Shown here piece after piece: positions 1 to 7,674 of a DNA stretch of 9,036 nt (position 1 is its first letter; every line of letters starts with the position of its first letter). The stretch covers positions 1 through 9,036 of the forward strand of contig JAUXBM010000051.1 of the NCBI GenBank assembly GCA_030619415.1, given 5' to 3'. Under the pieces are notes generated by a model. The model made no database searches. It was not told the origin of the DNA and saw only the letters and a list, made by a program, of their open reading frames with translations. Position numbers and translations under genes: made by a program. This DNA comes from Chlorobiota bacterium. Its GTDB lineage: Bacteria; Bacteroidota; Bacteroidia; Bacteroidales; F082.

Positions 1-95
1 AAGTAGGTGATTTCCTTCACCAAAAGAAAAGTAAACTGAGAGTTGGTCAGCGTAGAATATACAGCCCTGTATCATTCATCGCATTTATTATTCGT
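1..95. other. Left-edge sequence without a supported gene
   Basis: No gene can be supported here. On the plus strand one frame is open from base 3 to a TAA at 96-98, with no recognisable protein similarity. On the minus strand an ATG at 75-73 opens a frame to the window edge (about 25 codons), which could be the start of a divergent gene or a relic of one. A short inverted repeat, GGTGA (6-10) and TCACC (17-21), has no T tract and is probably incidental. Confidence 0.3.
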
Positions 96-103
96 TAACT
101 TTG
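96..103 (+). promoter_or_regulatory. Candidate Bacteroidota -7 box for the protease pair
   Basis: TAACTTTG matches the TAnnTTTG -7 element used by the primary sigma factor of Bacteroidota. It lies 109 bp before the first protease ATG, giving a predicted start near 108-112 and a leader of about 100 nt that contains the palindrome at 148-179. I find no good TTTG/TTG -33 element at the usual 19-21 bp spacing, so the promoter may be weak or activator-dependent, or the match may be chance. Confidence 0.45.
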
Positions 104-147
104 CGCCAAACACATTTGTTAAATAACCCTTGTAAACATGAAAAGTT

Positions 148-179
148 TTTGAACTGACGGGTTAACCCGTCAGTTCAAA
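148..179. repeat. 32-bp perfect palindrome in the protease leader
   Basis: The left arm TTTGAACTGACGGGTT (148-163) is followed immediately by its exact reverse complement AACCCGTCAGTTCAAA (164-179). In RNA it would fold into a 14-bp stem closed by a UUAA loop. There is no T tract after the stem on either strand, so it is not a canonical intrinsic terminator. It lies between the candidate -7 box and the first protease start codon. It could be a leader hairpin affecting mRNA stability or translation, an operator for a dimeric regulator, or a copy of a dispersed palindromic repeat. The sequence alone cannot decide. Confidence 0.85.
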
Positions 180-212
180 CAGGAAGAATGATTATTTCTA
201 AAAAACAATCAC

Positions 213-2645
213 ATGAAAACATTTATTACGCTGATAATTGGGATTGCTCTTTTTGGGTTGATATTCGAAACGAGCGCACAGGAGAGTCGGGGCGGTACGC
301 CTTATAGTCTCATGTTCCAGATTGAGGATAGCCCGACCTTAGAATTGGATAAACCAGAAATGAAGCCCATTTGGGAAGAGGACTTGATTAATGATAATTT
401 AGATCGTCCTTCACCACGACGAATGGGTATTTCTGTAGCAGCAAATATTGATTTACTGGAATCGGGTAAGTGGACTACCATTGAAGGGGTTGGCCGAATC
501 TGCTGCCTCGAAATAACGGTTCAGGATGCATTGGCGCTTGGTGTTTATTATACCGATTTTTTTATTCCTGAAGGTGGGGAATTGTTTTTATATAATGAGA
601 GCAAGGATCAGATAATCGGTTCTTTTACGCGTGAAAATAATCCTTCAGAAAAGTTATTCGCAACAGAATTCATACAGGGTGATAGGGTAATACTGGAATA
701 TTTCGAACCGTTAACAGTCTCTGAAAAAGCACGTGTGACTATCTCTGAACTGGCATATGCTTATCGCGATATTGCGTATCGCTTCGATAGAAATCGTGCC
801 TCATGGTGGTGCATGATTAATGTAGCCTGCGAAGAAGGCGATAATTGGGAAAACCAGATAAAAGGAGTGGCACGTATTTCAATAAGAATTGGGGGCAGCT
901 ATTATTGGTGTTCCGGATCTTTAATAAATAATACAAGCAACGACAGGACACCTTATTTTTTAACTGCTGCGCATTGTGGCCATGGTGCAAGCACTTCCGA
1001 TTTGAACCAGTGGATATTTTACTTTAATTACCAGGCCGATAATTGCCAAGGTAATAATTCGGGAAGCAATTCAAAAACCGGATGTTCTTTGCTCGCACGC
1101 GATATGAGTGTAGAGGCTGAAGATGGTTCTGATTTTTTCCTCGTAGAATTCAACTCGGATATTTCTGATAGTTATGATGTGTTTTACAATGGCTGGAACA
1201 GGACAAACAGCAACGAAGATGCACAAAGCGGCGTTGGTATTCATCACCCTGCCGGCGATATAAAAAAGATAAGTACCTACGATACCCCCTTAATGTCGAG
1301 TACGTGGTGGAACGGGCTTCCTTCGCACTGGAGACTTAATTGGGCGGAAACCGCAAATGGCAGATCGATCATGCAAGGTGGGTCTTCTGGATCACCCATA
1401 TTTGATGCAAATGGGTTCATCATGGGAGACCTGACTGGTGGCTATGCTTCGAATTCTTGTGATAATCCTTCACCAGCCTGGTATGGTAAAATCTGGTATT
1501 CATGGGATCAAAACGGGACGACCAATGCAACACAGTTAAAACCATGGCTCGATGCTGATGAAACGGGTATTGAAAAATTGCCGGGCGTTTCATGGGAGAT
1601 CATTCCGCCGGAGGCCGATTTTATGACATTCGCGTCTAACATAACGCAAGGTGATACAGTTCTGTTTCTCGACCAATCAGGTCCTGGTATAATGGAATGG
1701 GAATGGCTTTTTGAAGGTGGTGATCCTGATACCTCGTCCACTCAAGATCCATACATCGTTTATGCAGACACCGGTTATTTTGATGTATCGCTACACGTAA
1801 TAAATGCGGATGGCGAAGACACCGAATTAAGGGAAGACTATATTTATATCAATGCCATGCTTGCTCCGGTGGTTGATTTTATTGCTGATGATACGACAGT
1901 GCCAGAAAGGGCTTCTGTTCACTTTACCGATCTGTCGGAAAACAATCCAACAGAGTGGTACTGGGAATTTGATGGTGGGTCGCCGGCAACATCTTCTGCA
2001 CAAAACCCAACAGTTCGATATAATAACACAGGTGTTTACAATGTTACTTTAATAGCCTCTAATTTGGGTGGGTCCGATACGCTTATCAAAGAGAATTATA
2101 TAATAGTGGGCGGTGTGTTGCCAGGGGCTGACTTTGAAGCTGATAAATCGCATATAACTCAAGGTGAAACGGTTAATTTCACAGACCTTTCTTCGGGCGA
2201 ACCAACTTCCTGGGCATGGTCATTTGAAGGAGGAACACCTGATACCTCAAACCTCCAGGATCCATCTGACATTATTTATAATGAAGGAGGTGCCTTTACG
2301 GTTTCACTGACTGTTGAAAACGGAGTCGGACAAAGTACACTCACTATAGACGATTATATTCTTGTTGACTGGGTAGGCCTGGAAGAATTCAATGGCCCCA
2401 ATGATTTCAGGATATATCCAAATCCGGGAACAGGCATCTTTGTTGTTGAATTTGCAGAAGCAGGTAATCAACCGGTCTCAGTTAGGATTAGCAATGCCGC
2501 CGGGCAAATAATTGAAGAGACCGATCTCATAAAATCAAAGCATACATTTGTAATTGATATACAGAATCAAAAGAAGGGCCTCTATTTTGTGGTGATTGAT
2601 GATGGAGAAAATCAGGTCGTAAAGAAATTATCGCTAACCAAGTAA
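213..2645 (+). CDS. Secreted lysyl-endopeptidase-like serine protease with three PKD domains and T9SS tail
   Basis: This is an 810-aa serine endopeptidase predicted to be exported by Sec and then released or surface-attached by the type IX system. A signal peptide covers residues 1 to about 22 (cleavage near SA|Q). Residues about 30-190 resemble a propeptide ('GGELFLYN' at 121-128). The protease domain, about 195-455, is closest to Achromobacter lysyl endopeptidase: 'CMINVACEEGD' (200-210), 'TAAHC' with His254, 'GSDFFLVEF' with Asp307, and 'GGSSGSP' with nucleophile Ser392. The residue matching the lysine-binding Asp225 of that enzyme is Ala422 ('PAWYGK'), so a standard Lys preference is doubtful. 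Three PKD repeats follow (about 467-547, 551-632, 637-718), with W.F.GG.P.TS cores in place of WDFGDG. A T9SS type A sorting domain (about 731-810, 'IYPNPGTG') ends the protein. It heads a two-gene unit with a paralogue 15 bp downstream. The ATG at 213 is chosen because it begins the signal peptide. Confidence 0.93.
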   Translation: MKTFITLIIGIALFGLIFETSAQESRGGTPYSLMFQIEDSPTLELDKPEMKPIWEEDLINDNLDRPSPRRMGISVAANIDLLESGKWTTIEGVGRICCLEITVQDALALGVYYTDFFIPEGGELFLYNESKDQIIGSFTRENNPSEKLFATEFIQGDRVILEYFEPLTVSEKARVTISELAYAYRDIAYRFDRNRASWWCMINVACEEGDNWENQIKGVARISIRIGGSYYWCSGSLINNTSNDRTPYFLTAAHCGHGASTSDLNQWIFYFNYQADNCQGNNSGSNSKTGCSLLARDMSVEAEDGSDFFLVEFNSDISDSYDVFYNGWNRTNSNEDAQSGVGIHHPAGDIKKISTYDTPLMSSTWWNGLPSHWRLNWAETANGRSIMQGGSSGSPIFDANGFIMGDLTGGYASNSCDNPSPAWYGKIWYSWDQNGTTNATQLKPWLDADETGIEKLPGVSWEIIPPEADFMTFASNITQGDTVLFLDQSGPGIMEWEWLFEGGDPDTSSTQDPYIVYADTGYFDVSLHVINADGEDTELREDYIYINAMLAPVVDFIADDTTVPERASVHFTDLSENNPTEWYWEFDGGSPATSSAQNPTVRYNNTGVYNVTLIASNLGGSDTLIKENYIIVGGVLPGADFEADKSHITQGETVNFTDLSSGEPTSWAWSFEGGTPDTSNLQDPSDIIYNEGGAFTVSLTVENGVGQSTLTIDDYILVDWVGLEEFNGPNDFRIYPNPGTGIFVVEFAEAGNQPVSVRISNAAGQIIEETDLIKSKHTFVIDIQNQKKGLYFVVIDDGENQVVKKLSLTK

Positions 2646-2660
2646 ACCTTGATTTTAGAA

Positions 2661-4295
2661 ATGAAGAAAACCTTACTAATTGTATTCCTGATCACAGGAC
2701 TGTTACCAGTTGGCTTCAGCCAAATTCATCAGGAGGGAGAAGCTGTTGCCGAACAATATCAGTTTACAGATAAGACCCCTTTTGTTTTACTCGACCAAAC
2801 TGTAGATGAAGCTTTTTATCCGGAATCTGAAATTTCAGGCCCAACAGCTTTATATGCCGGTTATATCATCCCATTTCAAAAAGAGGAAATGGGCCGCGGC
2901 ATTTGGGAGACAGTAAAAGCGGGGACTCATACATGGAGAATTGGTATATCGCGTGAAAATGCAAAAGCCTTAAATGTTTATTTTCAGGATGTTGCTCTTC
3001 GAAATAATGAGCAGTTGTTTATTTATAACGTGGACCGAACTGTTGTTTTGGGTGCATTTACCAACATGAACAATGGTAAATATCTCGCTACCGAATTTAT
3101 TTATGACAATGAGATCGTCGTTGAATTCAGTACACAATATACCGAGAGAGTTATTCCTTTTGGAATTAGAGGAATCGGCGTTTCGGTATTGGCCAATTCT
3201 TCCCGTGATTTTGGTGATGCCGACTTTTGCGAGATTCTTGTGAATTGTCCTGAAGGTGCTGACTGGCAAAATGAGAAGAGGGGAGTTACAAGGATTCTTG
3301 TGGCCGAAGGAACCAAACTTTACTGGTGTACAGGTGCCTTGGTTAACAATGCCAACCTGGATGCAACGCCTTATATGCTAACAGCCAACCACTGCGGGGA
3401 GAATTCATCTTTAACAGATTATGCCAATTGGGTGTTCGACTTTCAATACGAATCGAATGATTGTGAAATGCCATCCTCCGAACCCATAAGTAAAAGTTTA
3501 TCGGGATCTACACTCATCGCCCATGCTAAATCAAGCACAAACGCTGGTTCTGACTTTAAATTGGTACTATTGAATGATGCCATTCCTGAAGACTACAATC
3601 CATACTTCAATGGATGGAACCGAAACGGAGAAAACTCACCTTCGGGTGTTACCATTCATCATCCTGAAGGTGATTTACAAATGATATCAACTTATACCGA
3701 TGCATTGGTTTCAACCAATTACCTCAATCCAACGCCCGACCCGAATGGGAAATACTGGGAAGTTAGGTGGACTGAAACAGTATCAGGTTTTGGCGTTACT
3801 GAACCCGGATCATCCGGATCGCCCATATTTGATCCGGCAGGAAACATAGTTGGACTTCTCTCGGGTGGGAGGGCAGATTGTATCAACAACGATCGTCCTG
3901 ATTATTACGGAAAATTCAGCTATAGCTGGGCTACGAATGGAGCCGATCCTGGTAACCAGTTACAACCCTGGCTGGATCCAGAGAACTCTGGTATTGAGAT
4001 ATTAAAAGGTACTAATCTTGACACCACCGGTGTTAAAGAATACATAAGCGTGTTGACAAAGCTTGCGCCGAACCCTTCAACCGGTAAATTCAATATTATT
4101 TTCAGGGAACCGGTGCCTGATGATATCGATATCCTTGTTTTGGATGCCTTTGGTAAGCAGGCTGATTTTATATTCATTTCTTCAGAAGGCAAGACCATTA
4201 CCCTTGATTTGGGTCAGAATGTAGCCGGTTTATACCTGATAAGAATTAAAACTGACGGTCAGGCCGTGATACTCAAAGCGTTACTTTATAAATAG
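2661..4295 (+). CDS. Secreted lysyl-endopeptidase-like serine protease with T9SS tail
   Basis: This is a 544-aa paralogue of the preceding protease, probably co-transcribed with it. The frame is open from a TTG at 2649, but the ATG at 2661 is preferred because it places a clean signal peptide (MKKTLLIVFLITGLLPVGFS) at the N-terminus. Residues about 30-180 are propeptide-like ('NEQLFIYN' at 116-123 matches the neighbour). The protease domain, about 185-445, has cysteines in 'FCEILVNCPEG' and the triad His244 ('TANHC'), Asp298 ('GSDFKLVLL') and Ser385 ('EPGSSGSP'). Asp414 in 'RPDYYGK' aligns with Asp225 of Achromobacter protease I, the S1-pocket residue that binds lysine, so cleavage after Lys (perhaps Arg) is likely. 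There are no PKD domains; a short linker leads to the T9SS type A sorting domain (about 463-544, 'LAPNPSTGKF'). Likely role: extracellular protein breakdown for nutrition. The substrate is unknown. Confidence 0.93.
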   Translation: MKKTLLIVFLITGLLPVGFSQIHQEGEAVAEQYQFTDKTPFVLLDQTVDEAFYPESEISGPTALYAGYIIPFQKEEMGRGIWETVKAGTHTWRIGISRENAKALNVYFQDVALRNNEQLFIYNVDRTVVLGAFTNMNNGKYLATEFIYDNEIVVEFSTQYTERVIPFGIRGIGVSVLANSSRDFGDADFCEILVNCPEGADWQNEKRGVTRILVAEGTKLYWCTGALVNNANLDATPYMLTANHCGENSSLTDYANWVFDFQYESNDCEMPSSEPISKSLSGSTLIAHAKSSTNAGSDFKLVLLNDAIPEDYNPYFNGWNRNGENSPSGVTIHHPEGDLQMISTYTDALVSTNYLNPTPDPNGKYWEVRWTETVSGFGVTEPGSSGSPIFDPAGNIVGLLSGGRADCINNDRPDYYGKFSYSWATNGADPGNQLQPWLDPENSGIEILKGTNLDTTGVKEYISVLTKLAPNPSTGKFNIIFREPVPDDIDILVLDAFGKQADFIFISSEGKTITLDLGQNVAGLYLIRIKTDGQAVILKALLYK

Positions 4296-4345
4296 GGGGG
4301 TATTGTTCAAAGATAAACCCTGGGGCTTTTTCATTTGATCGTTTT

Positions 4346-4476
4346 GAGACCTTTGCAAAACTTCTTAAGATTGTCTTTCTGAACGCAGTGAAGAATCCTA
4401 ACGTTCTGAAAAACTGCGATGTAAAGATCCTTCATTTCAATTAGGATGACAAAATGGGGTATTTTGCAAAGGTCTC
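4346..4476. repeat. 131-bp inverted-repeat element between convergent genes (MITE-like)
   Basis: The ends are perfect 15-bp inverted repeats: GAGACCTTTGCAAAA at 4346-4360 and its reverse complement at 4462-4476. Inside, a second imperfect inverted pair is visible: TTGTCTTTCTGA near 4370 continuing to TGAAGAATC, against TTGTCATCCTAA...TGAAGGATC read on the minus strand from about 4452. The whole element could fold into a long interrupted hairpin. It contains no ORF of note. The inner 'CTGAACGCAGTGAAGAATC' resembles intergenic repeats I associate with Bacteroidota genomes. No clear target-site duplication is seen (flanks cgtttt and gctttg). It fills most of the 190-bp gap between two genes that converge, so it may also help end transcription from both sides. 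The remaining bases, 4296-4345 and 4477-4485, hold nothing I can name with confidence. Confidence 0.8.
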
Positions 4477-4485
4477 GCTTTGGTA

Positions 4486-5544
4486 TTAGCCAGTTGTACC
4501 ATCATTGTCGTTAAATTGCCGGTATTGCACATAACCATCCCATTTTTCGAGAACCAATTTAAAATCTTCGGGTAATTCCGATTCAAAAAAAAGTCTTTCC
4601 CCGGTTACGGGGTGGGTGAACCCAATTGATTTGGCATGCAACGATTGCCGCTGAATAAGCTTAAAGCAATTATGGATGAACTGCTTGTATTTCGTAAATG
4701 TGGTTCCTTTTAATATTTGGTTCCCACCATATCGCTCATCGTTAAACAAGGGATGCCCAAGATATTTAAGATGGGCGCGTATCTGGTGCGTCCGGCCTGT
4801 TTCTAATTTGCATTCAACAAGCGTGGTATATCCGTACCGCTTCGAAACTTTGTAATGAGTTATTGCCTCTTTGCCGTATTCACCATCCGGGAAAACAGTC
4901 ATCACGCGCCTGTCCTTCAGGCTCCGGCCGATATGCCCTTCAATTGTACCTTCTGCCAGTTCAATATCTCCCCATACAAGGGCCACATAAGTTCTGTCAA
5001 CAGTATGATCAAAAAATTGTTTGGCCAACTTTGCCTGTGCTGTTTCATTTTTGGCAATAACGAGTAAGCCGGTTGTATTTTTATCGATTCGGTGAGCCAG
5101 GTACCCATATTTATTGTCAACTGCTGTTTGACCTGATTTTTCAAAATAATAAGCAAGCCCGTTAAGCAATGTTCCTTCATAATTTCCGTGGCCGGGATGG
5201 ACAACCAAACCTGCCTGTTTATTTACCACCATCACATCATTGTCCTCATAAACAATGTTTAATGCGACTTGCTGAGGTATGATCTCAACTTCGCGTGGAG
5301 GATGTGCATGAACAATAGAAACCTCGTCATGAGGCTTCACTTTGTAGTTGGATTTTACGGGCTTCTCATTTACCAGGATGTTTCCTGCTTTCGCTGCATT
5401 CTGGATTTTATTTCGTGAAATTTGAGGAATGTGATGAAGAAGGAATTTATCAACACGCAACAACGATTGTCCCGGATCGGCAACTACCCTGAAATGCTCA
5501 AATAATTCGTTGTTTTCTTCGATGGTATCTTTTTGATCTTCCAT
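4486..5544 (-). CDS. rluD: RluD-type 23S rRNA pseudouridine synthase
   Basis: This is a 352-aa RluA-family pseudouridine synthase. It isomerises selected uridines in RNA; RluD of E. coli acts on helix 69 of 23S rRNA (positions 1911, 1915, 1917). An S4 RNA-binding domain lies at about residues 28-80 ('LLRVDKFLLHHIPQISRNKIQ'). The catalytic core follows, with 'VVHPGHG' at 114-120, the signature 'HRIDKNTTGLLV' at 151-162 (catalytic Asp154), and 'ETGRTHQIRAHL' at 248-259. Length and domain order are normal for RluD/RluC. The S4 domain and overall form favour RluD, but exact target sites cannot be read from sequence. It is the last gene of a three-gene minus-strand operon and starts 2 bp after the stop of the T9SS protein, so it probably depends on the promoter upstream of the PASTA gene. 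Its 3' end faces the inverted-repeat element. Confidence 0.95.
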   Translation of the reverse strand: MEDQKDTIEENNELFEHFRVVADPGQSLLRVDKFLLHHIPQISRNKIQNAAKAGNILVNEKPVKSNYKVKPHDEVSIVHAHPPREVEIIPQQVALNIVYEDNDVMVVNKQAGLVVHPGHGNYEGTLLNGLAYYFEKSGQTAVDNKYGYLAHRIDKNTTGLLVIAKNETAQAKLAKQFFDHTVDRTYVALVWGDIELAEGTIEGHIGRSLKDRRVMTVFPDGEYGKEAITHYKVSKRYGYTTLVECKLETGRTHQIRAHLKYLGHPLFNDERYGGNQILKGTTFTKYKQFIHNCFKLIQRQSLHAKSIGFTHPVTGERLFFESELPEDFKLVLEKWDGYVQYRQFNDNDGTTG

Positions 5545-5546
5545 TT

Positions 5547-7673
5547 TTAGCGGTTGATCAATAATTTAGCAGTGTGCATTTTGCCATAGCTGTTAATTCT
5601 AACAATATACATTCCGGCGGGTAACGCACTGATATCCACTTTGCAGATTTCATCGACTTGCGTTAGAACCGCACTTCCGAAAATATTATAAATAGTTAAT
5701 TGGGTGAAAGCGTTGGTTTTAATGCTTTGCTCATCAATGGAGAAAAAAGTAGAAGCAGGGTTGGGGTAAACGTTGAATTTTTCAGCCATTTCCACAAACC
5801 TGGTTTCTTCAATATCCACAATCATTTCGGGTCCAATCACAGGCCTGATAAGCAGTGAGCCATCAAATATGCTATTCTGCCACGCTTGTTCGATTTTGAA
5901 AAATATTTTGTCTCCATAATCCTGGTTGGCATCGTACCCAATGTTCAGACTTCCGTCGGTATATTGCTGCCATCCAACATAAAATTTACCGGCAGGCATC
6001 AGCAGTGGTTCATCAAAAATGTATGGATAAAAAACATAGAGGCCATCCTCCCATTTTGGTTTCTGACTTGCCATTTCATAAATCAATTCGCCAGGAACGC
6101 CGTTATTGTCTCTCCAAACCAGCAGGCTAAAGAAATTAACACTGGCATCGTCGAGTGTTTTGTTAAAATACATTTGCACACCCCTTAGCGTGTCGAAGGT
6201 TGATAAGGTAAATTGGTAAGCCAAAAAGGCGCCTGCCGGCTCAAGCCCGTATCCAAATTCGGGGGTGCCATCGTCGTAGGCAAAATAATTGTAAAAGCCC
6301 TGGTGATAGCTGGCCGAATCAACAAGAATATTCGCATCTGATGAGTCGGAGATATAATGCTTAATTACATAAGAGGTGGTGTCGTTAACCACATTTTGTG
6401 GGAAATAAAATACGTCAAGAAAGAAATCCTCTTCCTGGATAGATGCTTTTGGCACATTAAAATTATTTCCTTGCGACTTGTAATTATCTGATCCACCAAC
6501 CTGTTGGAATTCGTAGCGGTAAAAAGAGTTATGACCAATGCTATCAAGATTACTGATATACATATTGAACTCATCAACCGTATTGTTATAGGGGTCAACG
6601 ATGTATTGACGGTATGGCATCGATTGATAATCACGGAGGAATGAGGGAGCCCTTTGCGTGAAGGATAAATCCCTATACATGGTGTCGGCAGCGGTTCGAT
6701 TGTAATCGAAATAGATATAATCCACATTCCACTGGTCCACGTTGCTTCTCCACGAGGGGATGATGTCGTTGGCGATGCTCGCATAATTTCGGAAACGGAA
6801 CTGAAAATTATCCCAAAAGAAAACAGTGTCTTCTTCCGATTTATAGATGGGTAACATTACCTGGACAAAACTGCTGCCATGAATTTCCTGAAACTCGAGC
6901 AACTTCATTCCCGTCGCATCCCATCTTTTCTCCCAGCCGACTTGAGGTATGAACACAGAATCACAGGGAACCATAATCCAATCATCCCAGGTCAAAAACT
7001 GAAAATTGATCATCTCAATGGCTGTGTCACAACCAATCGGGGGACTCACTATGGTTCCTGGTTTAAGTGTATCATTAGGGGTTTCGAGGTAGTAGCTGAC
7101 AGGAACATCAATCGAATCTACATGAGAATATATTGTATCGCCGGTCAGGTACGAAAACTCAATCAACAGCGTATCCCAGGGTTCCGGCTCATCGCCCATG
7201 CCTTGTGGTTGGTAGAAGAAGCTTAAATACAGGCCATCATCAGGGCCAAGTGCTTTAATGATCGGGCTGAAAGCAGAATCTGTTCTGATTGGAACGGATG
7301 TCATAACGTCTGCCTCAAAAGCGATCCATTCGGCATTCTCGTAAACCTTGCCCACACTATTAATTGCATCGAATGTAGCTGCCTTTAGGTTTGGAGGTAA
7401 GTAGGGAAAATCCTGATTGACATAAATAGAATTGCTATTTATCCATTTAGATGCATCAGGATAAACCTGTGAAACGGAAAAGTCATCGTAAAAAGGAAGC
7501 TCCACCGATTCTGTTCTCACCTTATCGCAATTGCATTTCTTCCCGGTTTCAGCCGGGTTATCTGACGCATGTTTTACCACCTCATTCACCTGGAGGCCTG
7601 TCAGGATTTCCTGCCCGTAAAATCCAGCGAACCAAGCCGTAAAAGTGATCAATAATATAAATCTCCTGAACAT
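5547..7673 (-). CDS. Secreted T9SS sorting-domain protein of unknown function
   Basis: This is a 708-aa secreted protein with no enzymatic motif I recognise. An ATG at 7673 is preferred over an in-frame TTG at 7682: it starts the signal peptide directly (MFRRFILLITFTAWFAGFYG, cleavage near residue 20) and avoids overlapping the PASTA gene. Residues about 58-325 form a domain that recurs in large Bacteroidota secreted proteins, marked by 'LPFYDDFS' (59-66), 'FPYLPPNLKAATFDAIN' (89-105), 'LYLSFFYQPQGMGD' (148-161) and 'FQFRFRNYASI' (290-300); a jelly-roll or concanavalin-like fold is likely but inferred. A central region of about 300 residues is unassigned. A T9SS type A sorting domain (about 622-708, 'NVYPNPAS') ends the protein. 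It sits between a PASTA protein and rluD with gaps of 1 and 2 bp, so it is almost certainly co-transcribed. An envelope or surface role is plausible but unproven. Confidence 0.88.
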   Translation of the reverse strand: MFRRFILLITFTAWFAGFYGQEILTGLQVNEVVKHASDNPAETGKKCNCDKVRTESVELPFYDDFSVSQVYPDASKWINSNSIYVNQDFPYLPPNLKAATFDAINSVGKVYENAEWIAFEADVMTSVPIRTDSAFSPIIKALGPDDGLYLSFFYQPQGMGDEPEPWDTLLIEFSYLTGDTIYSHVDSIDVPVSYYLETPNDTLKPGTIVSPPIGCDTAIEMINFQFLTWDDWIMVPCDSVFIPQVGWEKRWDATGMKLLEFQEIHGSSFVQVMLPIYKSEEDTVFFWDNFQFRFRNYASIANDIIPSWRSNVDQWNVDYIYFDYNRTAADTMYRDLSFTQRAPSFLRDYQSMPYRQYIVDPYNNTVDEFNMYISNLDSIGHNSFYRYEFQQVGGSDNYKSQGNNFNVPKASIQEEDFFLDVFYFPQNVVNDTTSYVIKHYISDSSDANILVDSASYHQGFYNYFAYDDGTPEFGYGLEPAGAFLAYQFTLSTFDTLRGVQMYFNKTLDDASVNFFSLLVWRDNNGVPGELIYEMASQKPKWEDGLYVFYPYIFDEPLLMPAGKFYVGWQQYTDGSLNIGYDANQDYGDKIFFKIEQAWQNSIFDGSLLIRPVIGPEMIVDIEETRFVEMAEKFNVYPNPASTFFSIDEQSIKTNAFTQLTIYNIFGSAVLTQVDEICKVDISALPAGMYIVRINSYGKMHTAKLLINR

Positions 7674-7674
7674 T

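Noticed and set aside
1..75. Minus-strand frame from ATG at 75 (MIQGCIFYADQLSVYFSFGEG...) that faintly recalls the N-terminus of short GIY-YIG nucleases ('YILYS...L.KFYxG').
   Set aside because: Only about 25 codons are in the window, the GIY and YIG motifs themselves are not intact, and the resemblance is from memory. The adjoining upstream sequence would settle it.
188..307. Small plus-strand frame beginning ATG at 188 just after AGGAAG, overlapping the start of the first protease.
   Set aside because: The purine run is too close to the ATG for normal initiation, its translation shows no domain or signal peptide, and it is out of frame with the well-supported protease.
1508..1741. Antisense open frames inside the protease, T9SS and rluD genes (for example 1508-1741, 3920-4198, 6365-6784, 6879-7226).
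   Set aside because: They lie wholly within strongly supported genes, show no recognisable domain, and their compositions look like frame shadows.
2649..2660. TTG start 12 bp upstream of the second protease ATG.
   Set aside because: It would only add Met-Ile-Leu-Glu before a complete signal peptide; the ATG at 2661 is the natural start.
213..4295. The possibility that the two proteases form a toxin-like or defence system.
   Set aside because: Both have secretion signals and T9SS tails and belong to a known extracellular protease family; no immunity, sensor or nucleic-acid-acting partner is nearby.
4315..4331. AAACCC TGG GGCTTTTT as a rho-independent terminator for the protease pair.
   Set aside because: The stem is only a few pairs with a bulge and a tiny loop; the T run alone is not enough. 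The inverted-repeat element downstream is a better candidate for ending transcription.
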